In this document: in pieces, positions 38,248 to 48,570 of the stretch
Layout of the letters: the number at the start of each line of letters is the position of its first letter
Position numbering within the stretch: the first letter of the stretch is position 1
Origin: Bacteroidota bacterium
GTDB lineage: Bacteria; Bacteroidota; Bacteroidia; B-17B0; Aurantibacillaceae
Direction: 5' to 3'
DNA length: 64,000 bases
NCBI GenBank assembly: GCA_016702705.1
Contig: JADJDM010000009.1
Span: 179,046 to 243,045, forward strand
Program-made: the position numbers and the translations under genes
Notes under the pieces: model-generated
What the model was told of the DNA's origin: nothing
The model's database searches: none
The model's input: only the letters and a program-made list of their open reading frames with translations

Positions 38248-39189
38248 TTATAAATAACGTGGAGAAATAATGTGTGATTTTGCACTGCTGAAATTGTAAC
38301 CTAACATAATTTCGTGTGAGTTGTTTCTTCCTTTTGAAATGCCTCCATAAACATAATCAAACGAATACCCAATTTTAAACTTCGGATTAATTAAGTATTG
38401 CGCTAAAACAATTACGTTTTTACTTGAACGAACAGATGTTCCCAGCCATAACTTTTTCGCTAAAAGGAAATTTAAGTTTACATCAACATTTTGCCCACCT
38501 GCCATTTCTAAACTTTTAATTAAAATAGAAGGACTAAAAACAACATTATCAGAAAGTCTAAACCCTCTACCAATTGTGATAAAGTGATGACGTTTTGCAT
38601 TGAAGTTAAAAGTAGTTGGATTAGTTGTTCCACCTGTTGTAATTTGATACAGTTTTGGCTCTGTAATATGAGTTATACCATAACCAATAAACATAGCAGA
38701 TGTATGATAATAAACACCAAAGTTCGCATCAAAACTAGTTTTGTTTCTATTCATTTCTCCAATGGTGGTGCTTGCTAATTCTGATTGATTGTAGGTGATT
38801 TTAGAAAAATCATATTTGTAAGAAATCATACCGGCACTTATGCCTAAACCTAATTTGCCTTTTCCAACTTTAATATGGTAAGCAAAATCACCATAAGCAG
38901 ATGCCCATCTTTTTGGTCCAATTTGTTCAAGTACAATGTGACCACCAACACCAATGTTTTTACTTTTTAGTGGACCATGGATACTAAAATCAGTTGTTTG
39001 TGGCGAGCCATCAATACCAACCCATTGTTTTCTCATTTGTAAAGTAGTACTTAAAGCATCTTTACTTCCTGTGTATCCAGGATTAATAACCACATGATTA
39101 AACATGTACTGACTGTACTGCGGGTCTTGCTGCGCTTTTGCCATTGAAAAACTCAATGCGAAAAACAATATGTATATAATTTTTTTCAT
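38248..39189 (-). CDS. SprF/PorP family outer-membrane protein
   Basis: A 313-residue protein with a signal peptide and the family opening AQQDPQYSQYMFNHVVINPGYTGSKDALS, typical of PorP/SprF proteins (cited in part). These outer-membrane beta-barrels accompany T9SS type-B substrates such as SprB and are needed to export or attach them. It lies 97 bases after the giant adhesin gene and 6 bases before the OmpA-family gene, all on one strand. Confidence 0.9.
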   Translation of the reverse strand: MKKIIYILFFALSFSMAKAQQDPQYSQYMFNHVVINPGYTGSKDALSTTLQMRKQWVGIDGSPQTTDFSIHGPLKSKNIGVGGHIVLEQIGPKRWASAYGDFAYHIKVGKGKLGLGISAGMISYKYDFSKITYNQSELASTTIGEMNRNKTSFDANFGVYYHTSAMFIGYGITHITEPKLYQITTGGTTNPTTFNFNAKRHHFITIGRGFRLSDNVVFSPSILIKSLEMAGGQNVDVNLNFLLAKKLWLGTSVRSSKNVIVLAQYLINPKFKIGYSFDYVYGGISKGRNNSHEIMLGYNFSSAKSHIISPRYL

Positions 39190-39285
39190 ATGTAATATTT
39201 CATTTTTTTATTGTCATATGGAATACGCCATGTTTCCTTATTTATGCTTGAATATCTTGGCACATGGCTATTTCATGCCTATTAA

Positions 39286-40440
39286 TTATTTTGTGATTTC
39301 AACCCAACCTTTTTTAGATTTTTCATTTGGAATATCGATAGAGTAGAAGTAAGTACCAGCAGGCAACTCAACCCCATTACTGTTTTTTCCATCCCAAGCT
39401 GTATTTGTATTGTTGTAATTTGTAAATGAAATTACTTGGTTACCCCAACGATCAAATACCGTAACCGTATTTTGCGTGGTTTCAATTCCTTGAATTACCC
39501 AGTTGTCATTTACACCGTCACCATTAGGACTAAAGCCAGTTGTTGTGGTAACAGTTGAATCACAAGTGACAATAATACTTGCAGATGCAGATGTACATAA
39601 TCCATTTTGGTCACAAACATTGTAAGTGAAATTATCTGTACCGCAGAATCCACTGTTTGGAGTGTAAGTGAAGTTACCTAATGTATCAATTACTACAATA
39701 CCGTTTGTTACTGAGTTTACTAAAGAAACATTTCCTGCAATTCCTGTTCCTGCATCATTCACTAATACATTTCCAATTACAGTGTTCGGGCTACTTAAAC
39801 CATTAACAGTATAAGTATCAGCATTAGCATTTGGATTAACCACGATATAAATTGTATCATTTAAACAAGTTGGTGTTACATCACACACTTGCACAATAAC
39901 CATATTGTAACCGCTGAAGTTTGTATTAGGTGTATAAGTAAAATTACCATTTGAACTTACTGTTATTGCCCCGTTAGCAGGTCCACTAATAATAGTTGCC
40001 GTTGTAAAAATACTAGGGCTTCCATCATTGGTTAAGAAATTTCCAGATACTGGAATATTTGAATTTGTTGATACGTTATCAGAAATTAAATTAGTTAAGC
40101 AAGAGTTAAATGTAACAGCAATGGTTGCCGTAGCACTATTACAAGAGTTAGCATCTGTTACATAAACACCGTAATTATAAACGCCAGCAACTGTTTCAGT
40201 ATGTGAAATGTTTTGCGTTGTTCCAATTACTGCTAATGTTGAAGCGTTAATCCAAGTGTTAGTTAATGTTGAGCTAGAACTCAGAGAAACGCTTGTTCCT
40301 GCGCATTCAGTTATTGAACTAGCTGTAATAGTTGGAGTTGCCGGAAGTGCATTTACAATTACAACAGCCGTATCACTATTTGTACAACCACCGGCATCTG
40401 TTCCTGTTACAATATATGAAGTAGTAGCAGTTGGATGAAC
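39286..40440 (-). pseudogene. Giant adhesin, C-terminal part with gliding-motility sorting domain (frameshifted)
   Basis: An open frame from about 40440 to 39286, 384 residues. It carries beta domains (HPTATTSYIVTGTD; NISHTETVAGVYNYGVYVTD), cadherin/VCBS-like units (FTYTPNTNFSGYN; FTYTPNSGFCGTDNFTYNVC), and the T9SS type B gliding-motility-associated C-terminal domain GFSPNGDGVNDNWVIQGI...FDRWGNQV...WDGKNSNG...YFYSI. It is the C-terminus of the 48404-39286 gene. The upstream joints at about 40441 and 40497 are frameshifted. Confidence 0.82.
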
Positions 40441-40778
40441 ATGCTACACTAGGAGTAGTGCTGCCAGAATTCCAACAATAAGTAAGCGCTCCATTAGCTA
40501 ATTGTTGCACTAATTCCAGCACAAATCGCTTGATGTTGATTGAGTTATAGATATACTAGGTCCACTTGAAAAGTTAACTGTTGTTCCAACAGCGGCGCTA
40601 TCCATACATCCAGTTGTTAAAGTTATTTTTACGTTGTAATTTCCTGGCGTGCTTACATTATATGATGCAGAAATTGCACCTGCAATTATAGTTCCGTTGT
40701 TATACCATTGGTATGCACTTGCAGTGCCAACTGAAGTGCTTGCGCTTAATAAAGTGCTATTACCTGAACATATATTTG

Positions 40779-41414
40779 TTAACCACTAATGCTTACAATT
40801 GGTGTTGGATCAAGTGGTTGATTATACAAAGAACTTGTTGCACTTGTGCAGCCGAGTGGGTCGATGTAATACACAACATAAGGACCAGCAGTAATTGCTG
40901 TAGCAACAGGAATTGTAATAGAAGTTAAGTTAATGCCATTTTGTGTAGTAGCAGATGGGTCTGTCCAATAATAATCTGCACCTGGTATTATAGGACTCAC
41001 ATCCAACGTGAATGCTTGACCTGGACAAACACTGCTTGCATTAGAAATTACCGGCACAATAGGTTGGTTTTGTACAAATAAATTTATTGTATCATTCGTA
41101 CTTGCACAACCAAATGCATCAATCACAGTTCCATAAAACTGAATGTTGCCACTAGTAGTGATATTATTAAATGTTACAGATTGTGATGCGGATGCTAAAC
41201 CAATACTACTATTCCAACTATATGTTCCACCAGTTATTGTGTTTAATGTAACAGATGCATTTCCATTAGAACAAATAGTATCATTAGAAGTAAATGATGC
41301 AGTAGCAATTGGTGCACTATTAATATTAACCGTTACACTATATGTTGGTCCTGTACATCCTGCTGAATTTGTTTCTGTTACAGTTAAATCAAGCAATGCC
41401 TGCAGTAAGTCCAT
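40779..41414 (-). pseudogene. Giant adhesin, Ig/PKD-like part (frameshifted)
   Basis: A 211-residue stretch of secreted beta-sandwich repeats (TVTETNSAGC; CPGQAFTLDVSP). Both ends are broken. Between 41414 and 41558 the protein cannot be followed without at least four frame changes in about 150 bases. Between 40779 and 40440 at least two further shifts are needed, near 40560 and 40497. Confidence 0.65.
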
Positions 41415-41557
41415 TCACTGTGTTTGAAGTACCAGTTGCTAAAGAAACACTCGCTTCTGCATTAAATTGCCCAATGTATAAGTACTACTGATAATCAGAG
41501 AATTTACTGAAACGTTTGTACTACTCCAACACAAACTTTATTGGGTCAGGTGTAACA

Positions 41558-42382
41558 CTAGGTAAACTTTGGAGTAGCATGTTCAGTAACAGTAAATAAA
41601 GCAGTTGTGTCTTTACATCCATTTGAGTTTAAAACAATTAATTGATAGTCACCTCCAGCAGTAGCAAGGTAAGTGTCGTTTGTTGGGCCTGAGCCAACAG
41701 AAACTCCATTTAAAAGCCATTCATAATTATCAATAACACTTGCTCCGCCCGCTCCAGATGTTGTGCCATCTAGTGTGGCATTACCTCCAAAACAAAATCC
41801 ATTTGCCCCATTTATAATTGGCGTTGGAATTGGATCTGCATTCGCAATATTTGGAGTAAGGGTTGTATCAACACAGCCTAAATCATTTGTTACAACTAAT
41901 TTATAACTACCAGGTGTATTTCCTGTGTAGGTCGCTGCATTTGCGCCAACAATATCAACACCATTTAGTTGCCATTGGAAGTTTGTAATTGCTGAACTAT
42001 TATGTAGTGAATTACTTCCGTCTAAAGTAAATGTTTCGTTTGCGCAAAATGTAGTTGAAACTCCAAGAATAATTGCTTGTGGTTTTGGATTTACTGCAAC
42101 GTTAACTGTTGATGAAGAAGTACAACCAGCAACATCTACTGTACATGTATATGTTCCAGCATCAGCAGGAAGTGCAATAGGAATTGTTGGGTCTTCAAGC
42201 GTAGATGTAAATCCATTAGGTCCGCTCCACGAATAAGTAGCTCCTGCAATTGTATTAGAAGTTAAATTAACTGAACTACCTGTACATACTGGCGAGTTTA
42301 CAGCTAATGTTGGAGCAGTTGGAGCTGGAGTTACTGTTAATGTTATTGCCCCGCTATTTGTACAGTTAGCTCCTGTATTCAT
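41558..42382 (-). pseudogene. Giant adhesin, Ig-like repeat part (frameshifted)
   Basis: A 274-residue stretch of Ig-like repeats (SPVCTGSSVNLTSNTIAGATYSW; DGSNSLHNSSAITNFQW, in pieces). Its frame is open to about 42475, where the text WNPTAGLTVINNDTATF continues from the intact frame of the main part. One or more bases appear shifted near 42474-42480. Confidence 0.7.
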
Positions 42383-42443
42383 AGCAACAGTATAAGTAAC
42401 AACAAAATTTCCTGAAGCTGGAGGCGTGAAAGTTGCAGTATCA

Positions 42444-45400
42444 TTATTGATTACTGTTAAACCAGCTGTTGGGTTCCAACCAAAAAATCACATGTTGGTT
42501 GCAGATTAAATTTGCAACAGAACTTACACAAAGTGGGTTAACATTGCTAGTAATGTTTACAGGAGGTAAAGGATGAACATAAGCAGTAAAAGTTGAACTT
42601 GCACTACAACCATTTTGATCTATTGCAGATAAATCATAAATCACGGTTTCAGGTACATTTGGATCTGTTGTAATAGTAGTCAAAGTTTCACTAATTGTAT
42701 TACCCGAACCACTTGTTGCGCCATTCGGATTTGGTTGAGCAGCCCAAGAATAGGTTATAGAACCGAATCCTCCTGAAGAAGTAAACGTCTCAGCCAAAGC
42801 CTCTCCATCACAAACGTAGTCTATACCAAGTGTAGTAATTAAGAAATTGGAAGCAGGTTGTGAAATAAAAGTTGTATTACCAGAAGTACAACCAGAAGCA
42901 TCTGTAATGTATACAGTGTAAGATCCTGCACTTAAACTATTAAAAATTGTTGAGCCTTGAAAAGTTATATTATCAATAGAGTATTGATATCCACCTGCTC
43001 CACCACTTCCAGTTGCTGTTATTGTTCCGTTACTACCACCAAAACATGAAACATCAGTTGTTACATTACTAACCGTAAGAGGTAATGGATCTGTTAAGCT
43101 AAAATTAACTGAAGCCGCACTAAAACATCCATTTCCATCTTGAATATTTACTAAATGTGGGCCAGCCATTAATCCTAAAATTGGATTACTTGGTGAGTAT
43201 GCACCACCATCTACACTATAGTTATAAATTCCATTTCCACCAGTAGCGTTTATTGTTGCCGAGCCATCAGAAGACCCTGAGCAACTTGGGTTTGAAGAAG
43301 TAACAAGAGAACCTGTTATTGCTGTAGGTTCATTGATAAAATATAAAATATCACTACTAATACATCCTGCACCACTTTGAACATTTACCGTATAATTTCC
43401 AGTGCTCAGTCCTGTTTGTGTTGCAGTTCCAACAAATGCACTTCCATTATATGAATACAAAAATGGCCCTGTTCCAGAAGGTATAACTGATGCAGATCCA
43501 TTTGCAAATCCACTACAAGTAGCATCTATTGGAGAAACTGTTCCTGAAGGAAGGGGATTCACAACAACGTTTATTGTTCCAACTCCAGAAAGACAAACTC
43601 CAGTAGTTATGCTTAAGCTGTATGTTCCAGCCCCAGCTGCTGTGATGCTATTTATTGTTGGGTTTTGTAAAGAAGAAGTAAATCCATTTGGTCCCGACCA
43701 GCTGTATGTGCCTACATCCAGAGTTCCAAGATTTAAATTATCGCCTTCGCAAATAGGAGCATTGCTTGTTAATGTTGGTGTTGGCGGAGTTAGAGTTGCA
43801 GTAAATGTTGCAACGGCAGTGCAACCGTCCGTATTAGTGTAGGTAATATTGGTTGTTCCAGGTATTAGTGGACTTACTAATCCACTTGTAGCATTTATGG
43901 TTGCTACTAAAGTATTTGAAGAGCTCCATGATAAAGTAGTTCCGGTTCCCGTTAATAAACTTGTTCCAGCAGTATATGAAGTAAGTGAACCACCGATTGT
44001 TGGATTAGGATTGGAAGTAATAGTAATATCATCTGTTGTAGAAGTACAAGGACTATTTGCGATAGTCCATCTTAACACAGATGATGCGCCAATTGTTAAA
44101 CCTGTAACTCCAGAACTAGGAGATGCTGGTGTTGTAACAACCGCTGTACCTGAAATAACAGACCATGAACCAGTTCCTACACCCGGTGCATTTGCTGATA
44201 ACGTTGCTGTTGTCTGGTTACAAAGACTCTGGTCAATTCCTGCATTTGCAGCACTTGGCGGATCATTAACCGTTATTAGACGAATAGCTGAATTAAGGGA
44301 TGCACAAACACCACTTTGAACAATGGCTCTATACATTGTTGTAACGGTTAAGTTAGAATAAACTTGTGAATTTGTAGTGTTTACAATTGGAGACCATGAA
44401 GCGCCTCCATTAGTTGAAAATTCCCATCCATTAACAGTTCCTGTATTACCTACTAAGGTTAATGTTCCACTATTAGAACCATTACAAGCAGGAGTAGTTC
44501 CGCCAGTGATAGTTCCGCCAATGGTTGAAGGGCTTACATTTGCAATAATAGTTCCTACCGCACTAACACAGGTAGCTGCTGTTACAGTAACACTTGCAGT
44601 ATAAGCGCCAGCCGCAACATAGGTATGATTTGGATTTTGAAGAGTTGAAGTATTACCATCTCCAAAATTCCAATTGTAAGTTCCACCTGCAACAAATGGA
44701 GTTGTAAATGAAGTTGAACTTCCTAAGCAAACGCTTGATGCAGTGGGAACAGGCGTTGTAGGAATTGGATTAACTGTAATACTAAATACTTGTGGCGTAC
44801 TAATACAACCATTAGCAGTTGCCTGTGCAGAAAAATTACCTACAATTGGACTTGCCCCTGCATTTGTAGCTGTAGCTGATGCAATGTTTGTTGTGCCAGA
44901 AGCAGGAATTCCAATCGAAGCGTTTGAGTTAGTCCAAGTAAAGGTGGACCCACCAACATCAGAAGTAAATGTTATGGCGCTTGTTAAAAAACCTGCACAT
45001 AATGTTTGGTCGGCAGGATCAATTAAATTAGGTTGAGGAAAAACGGTTACCGTTAAAGTTAGTGCTGCACCAACACAACCTGAAACAGTTGGAGTAACAG
45101 TGTATTGAAGCGGTTGATTTACTGCGGTAATATTATTGATTGTATTATTAATTAATCCTGTTGACATGGTTGAGATACTTTCACCTGTTGTGTTTGGATT
45201 ATTATTTGAAATCCAAGTATAAGTTGTACCACCAATGTTTGATGTTAATGGAATGTTTAGCGCTACGCCTTCACATGTAGAAGAAGTTGGAGCATTAGTA
45301 ACAATTGGTAATGGATTTACAGTAATATTGAAACTTTGCGAAGGCCCATTACAACCAGAGAAATTAGGAGTTGCTATGAAATTTGCAACTACTGGTGTAA

Positions 45401-48400
45401 TACCTGGATTAATCATTGGCACAGCTGTAATAGTTCCTATACCCGATCCAGAAATTCCAATTGATACATTGGAGTTAGTCCAGTTAATTGTTGAACCTCC
45501 AATAGATGCGGTAAATACAATTGCAGTATTGTTTGCACCAGCACACAGCACTTGATTGCTTATAGGTGTTATCGTTGGAGCAGGAAGTATTGTTGTTGGA
45601 ACATTAAAATTAGCAATACAACCATTTACATCGGTAACATTGACAGAATAATTTACAACTTCTGCTACTGCTGATAAATTTGTAATGTTGTTATTTATTA
45701 AACTAGTATTTGAAAGTGTAGAAAAATTTTCACCAGTTGTGTTTGGGTTATCAGCACTGGCAATCCATGAATAAGTGTAACTGCCAGCTCCACCACTACC
45801 AGTAAGTGTAACACTTAATGCAGTTCCAGAGCAAGGTGTAGAATTTCCTGCTGTTCCTAAGGTGATTGCACTTGGCTCTGTAATTGTAAAAGTTACAGGG
45901 TTACTTGTACAGAGATTATTGTCTCTAGCAACTACTGTATAATTACCAGCTGCTAAGCCAGTGAAATTTATTGCACCTAGGAAGAATGAACCTCCATTTA
46001 ATGAATATTCGTAACCAAATCCACTACCACCCGTTGCTGGATTTACTGATACAACACCGTCTGCAGCTCCGAAGCATGAAACATTGGTTTGTGTATTAGA
46101 TGTTAGTGTTACTGGAGTTGGTTCATTAATTGTAAATGTTTGCATTGCTGAACAACCTAAAGCATCTGTAACTGTGCAAGTGTAATTTCCAATCGTAAGT
46201 CCGAAAGCTGCTGCGGCAATACCACCTGTTGGCGACCAAGAATAAGAATAGCCGCCAGTTCCACCAAATGCAGTCACTGTTGCTGTTCCATCGGCTCCAC
46301 CACTGCAAGTAACATTTGTTTGTCCAGAGGGAGAAACTGATAAAGCTGCGGGTTGAGTTATTGCTACCGTATAAGTTGCAGGGCAAGCGTTTGCGTCAAC
46401 AACATTACAAGTGTAAGTGCCTGCAGAAAGTCCAGTTGCCATTGACGCTGTACCGCCAAATGGAGACCAAGAATAATTATATCCACCTACTCCTCCAATT
46501 GCAAATATTGTGGCAGTACCATTTGATCCTCCAAAGCAATTCGTACCTGTTGATGATGCCGACAAACTTACTGGAGGCGGTTCGTTTATCGAATTTGCCT
46601 GCCAGTTACTACCAGCACATCCATTCGCGTCTCTAGCATATAAAGAGTAAGAACCAGCTGCTAACCCGGTGATTGGGTTTGGGTAATAAGGAGGATTTCC
46701 ATCAAATGAAAATTCATAAGGAGCTGTTCCTCCGCTTGCATTACCGTTAAGTATTCCGTTAATATTTCCAAAACAATCAATATCTGTTGCGTTCACACTC
46801 ATCATTGTTGGAGTTGGATTTACTGTAAGTTGAACGGGAGTGCGTGGACTAACGCAACTATTAGCATCTATAACTACTCCATAATACGTATATATGCCCG
46901 CAAAAGGGCCTACTGAATACATTTGACTTGTTGTTAAAAGTGTACCTCCGGTTATTGCATCATACCATTCGTAAGTATATCCTGGTGTTCCTCCAGATGG
47001 AGTAATTGTGAAAGTACTCATTCCAGAACCTTCACAAATTGTTTGATTAGCTCCAGTATTAGCAACTGGCGCAGAGTTAACAACAACCGCTCCTGAAACA
47101 ACACTTGTTACAGAAGCGCCACAAGGACCTGAAACAACACAATAATAATATGTTGTACCCGAAGTTATTGTACTAGGTGAATAACTTGGACCTGTTGCTC
47201 CACCAATTAAAGTTCCTCCAGCATTAGTTGGAATATTATTACTATACCATTGAAAGCTTAGTGAAAATCCACCAGCAGCAACGCTCAAAGGAGTTGCCGT
47301 TTGGTTTTGGCAAAGGGTTTGTGGACTTAATAACTGCCCTAAAATTATTGGGCTAGGATTATCGAACCTAATAATTATTTGACCATTACCGCCACTACCA
47401 CCTGCATTTACTGTTGATCCAGTGTGATTTGCGCCGCCACCACCACCGCCAGGAGAGCCGCCATTGATGCCGTTTCCATCAATAGGCATTCCAGCCCCTC
47501 CAGGACCTCCTGCAATAGAACCATTTGGAGCAGTGGCTCCAGCTCCAGACATTCCAATTGCACCAAGAAAACCATTTGAACCGATTAAGTTAAGCGACCC
47601 GCCGTTAGCCATTCCACCAATACCTCCTCCTCCATTGGCACCAGAAGATCCGTCGCCACCTTGCCCACCAGAAGCAGTTAAAGTTGTTGTTGTGGGAGTA
47701 TATACAAAAACGGAAGAACCTCCATTGCCTCCATTAGCTCCAGCTACCCCTGCTGTTCCTGAAACTCCTACCGTATATGTTGCTGTTGAAGCTGGTGAAA
47801 CAGGAATTGTTATTGAGGTATATCCACCGCTACCGCCACCGCCTGGAGTTGTATTACTTACGTTATTATCGCCGCCGCCGCCGCCGCCGCCGCCCCAACA
47901 TTCCACAGTAGCGGTAGTTACACCGCAAGGCACAGTCCAAGTGCTTGTTCCAGAATTAAAAACCACTGAAGATTGTGGAGGTGGCGGAACGCCACAACCA
48001 ATAATTGCTTCCCAACCTGTTTGTGATGTTGATGCATCGGAGGTAAATACAAAAGTTAAACACGTTCCGCCACCTGTAATTACAAGCCCTGGAGAGGTTG
48101 TTCCAGAATATTTGCCAATTAAAGGTCCTCCATTGGTTGGCCCATCATAAATCTTTAAAGAATCATAACCTGATTCAAGATTAAATGATTTAAAATTTAC
48201 GTAAACAGGTTGCGCATTATCTGAACAAATTGTATAAACAAAACTTTGGTTGTTTCCATAATTACCTGCTGACCCACCTGTATCATAAAATGTACCTGTG
48301 CAAGTGTTCACTGTTCCATTTGTTATGAAGTAGGATTGTGCCCATGATTTTGAAGCAAAGGAAAAAAGTAATAAGGCCAGTAAAAATTTAATATATATTT

Positions 48401-48404
48401 TCAT
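42444..48404 (-). CDS. Giant SprB-like adhesin, N-terminal 1,986 residues
   Basis: An intact 5,961-base frame. Signal peptide 1-22. A CUB-like domain covers about residues 35-137 (FYDTGGSAGNYG; YDSLKIYDGPTNGGPLIG). A Gly-rich region follows (about 150-350), with a poly-Gly tract of eight residues (codons GGC from the (GCC)8 repeat at 47871-47894). From about 360 on there are many tandem SprB/Ig/PKD-type repeats: GGVGGYNYSW, GGTGGYSYSW, TYNWNFGDGNTS. The full gene spans 48404-39286, about 3,040 codons including the frameshifted end. It should be exported by the T9SS via the type-B C-terminal domain and act in surface adhesion or gliding. It has no exact TAnnTTTG box in the spacer. Confidence 0.85.
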   Translation of the reverse strand: MKIYIKFLLALLLFSFASKSWAQSYFITNGTVNTCTGTFYDTGGSAGNYGNNQSFVYTICSDNAQPVYVNFKSFNLESGYDSLKIYDGPTNGGPLIGKYSGTTSPGLVITGGGTCLTFVFTSDASTSQTGWEAIIGCGVPPPPQSSVVFNSGTSTWTVPCGVTTATVECWGGGGGGGGDNNVSNTTPGGGGSGGYTSITIPVSPASTATYTVGVSGTAGVAGANGGNGGSSVFVYTPTTTTLTASGGQGGDGSSGANGGGGIGGMANGGSLNLIGSNGFLGAIGMSGAGATAPNGSIAGGPGGAGMPIDGNGINGGSPGGGGGGANHTGSTVNAGGSGGNGQIIIRFDNPSPIILGQLLSPQTLCQNQTATPLSVAAGGFSLSFQWYSNNIPTNAGGTLIGGATGPSYSPSTITSGTTYYYCVVSGPCGASVTSVVSGAVVVNSAPVANTGANQTICEGSGMSTFTITPSGGTPGYTYEWYDAITGGTLLTTSQMYSVGPFAGIYTYYGVVIDANSCVSPRTPVQLTVNPTPTMMSVNATDIDCFGNINGILNGNASGGTAPYEFSFDGNPPYYPNPITGLAAGSYSLYARDANGCAGSNWQANSINEPPPVSLSASSTGTNCFGGSNGTATIFAIGGVGGYNYSWSPFGGTASMATGLSAGTYTCNVVDANACPATYTVAITQPAALSVSPSGQTNVTCSGGADGTATVTAFGGTGGYSYSWSPTGGIAAAAFGLTIGNYTCTVTDALGCSAMQTFTINEPTPVTLTSNTQTNVSCFGAADGVVSVNPATGGSGFGYEYSLNGGSFFLGAINFTGLAAGNYTVVARDNNLCTSNPVTFTITEPSAITLGTAGNSTPCSGTALSVTLTGSGGAGSYTYSWIASADNPNTTGENFSTLSNTSLINNNITNLSAVAEVVNYSVNVTDVNGCIANFNVPTTILPAPTITPISNQVLCAGANNTAIVFTASIGGSTINWTNSNVSIGISGSGIGTITAVPMINPGITPVVANFIATPNFSGCNGPSQSFNITVNPLPIVTNAPTSSTCEGVALNIPLTSNIGGTTYTWISNNNPNTTGESISTMSTGLINNTINNITAVNQPLQYTVTPTVSGCVGAALTLTVTVFPQPNLIDPADQTLCAGFLTSAITFTSDVGGSTFTWTNSNASIGIPASGTTNIASATATNAGASPIVGNFSAQATANGCISTPQVFSITVNPIPTTPVPTASSVCLGSSTSFTTPFVAGGTYNWNFGDGNTSTLQNPNHTYVAAGAYTASVTVTAATCVSAVGTIIANVSPSTIGGTITGGTTPACNGSNSGTLTLVGNTGTVNGWEFSTNGGASWSPIVNTTNSQVYSNLTVTTMYRAIVQSGVCASLNSAIRLITVNDPPSAANAGIDQSLCNQTTATLSANAPGVGTGSWSVISGTAVVTTPASPSSGVTGLTIGASSVLRWTIANSPCTSTTDDITITSNPNPTIGGSLTSYTAGTSLLTGTGTTLSWSSSNTLVATINATSGLVSPLIPGTTNITYTNTDGCTAVATFTATLTPPTPTLTSNAPICEGDNLNLGTLDVGTYSWSGPNGFTSSLQNPTINSITAAGAGTYSLSITTGVCLSGVGTINVVVNPLPSGTVSPIDATCSGFANGSASVIPSGTGPFLYSYNGSAFVGTATQTGLSTGNYTVNVQSGAGCISSDILYFINEPTAITGSLVTSSNPSCSGSSDGSATINATGGNGIYNYSVDGGAYSPSNPILGLMAGPHLVNIQDGNGCFSAASVNFSLTDPLPLTVSNVTTDVSCFGGSNGTITATGSGGAGGYQYSIDNITFQGSTIFNSLSAGSYTVYITDASGCTSGNTTFISQPASNFLITTLGIDYVCDGEALAETFTSSGGFGSITYSWAAQPNPNGATSGSGNTISETLTTITTDPNVPETVIYDLSAIDQNGCSASSTFTAYVHPLPPVNITSNVNPLCVSSVANLICNQHVIFWLEPNSWFNSNQ

Positions 48405-48501
48405 CTGTATAAGATTTTGTTGATATCGATAAATAAGAATAAAGGTAAATATAATAATAATTATTTAATCCTAAGTAATGAAAAACAAGAAAATCAATTA
48501 C

Positions 48502-48534
48502 AAAAAACGGCTCGAATTTTCGAGCCGTTTTTAT
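48502..48534 (-). terminator. Intrinsic terminator after the first OmpA paralogue
   Basis: A perfect stem of at least 11 bp (AAAACGGCTCG/CGAGCCGTTTT, extendable to 13) with a small loop. It ends the OmpA-paralogue gene at 48571, before the adhesin gene starts. Confidence 0.85.
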
Positions 48535-48570
48535 AATATAAATTACGATAAAATTTTGATTATTAGTATT

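Noticed and set aside
43402..45555. Several long plus-strand frames rich in valine and proline
   Set aside because: They mirror the repeated sequence of the adhesin on the minus strand, which has a continuous frame with recognisable domains.
47464..48150. Plus-strand proline-rich frame of 228 residues
   Set aside because: It is antisense to the Gly-rich region of the giant adhesin; GGC/GGA codons read as GCC/TCC-type Pro/Ala codons on the other strand and give a long open frame without any export or domain pattern.
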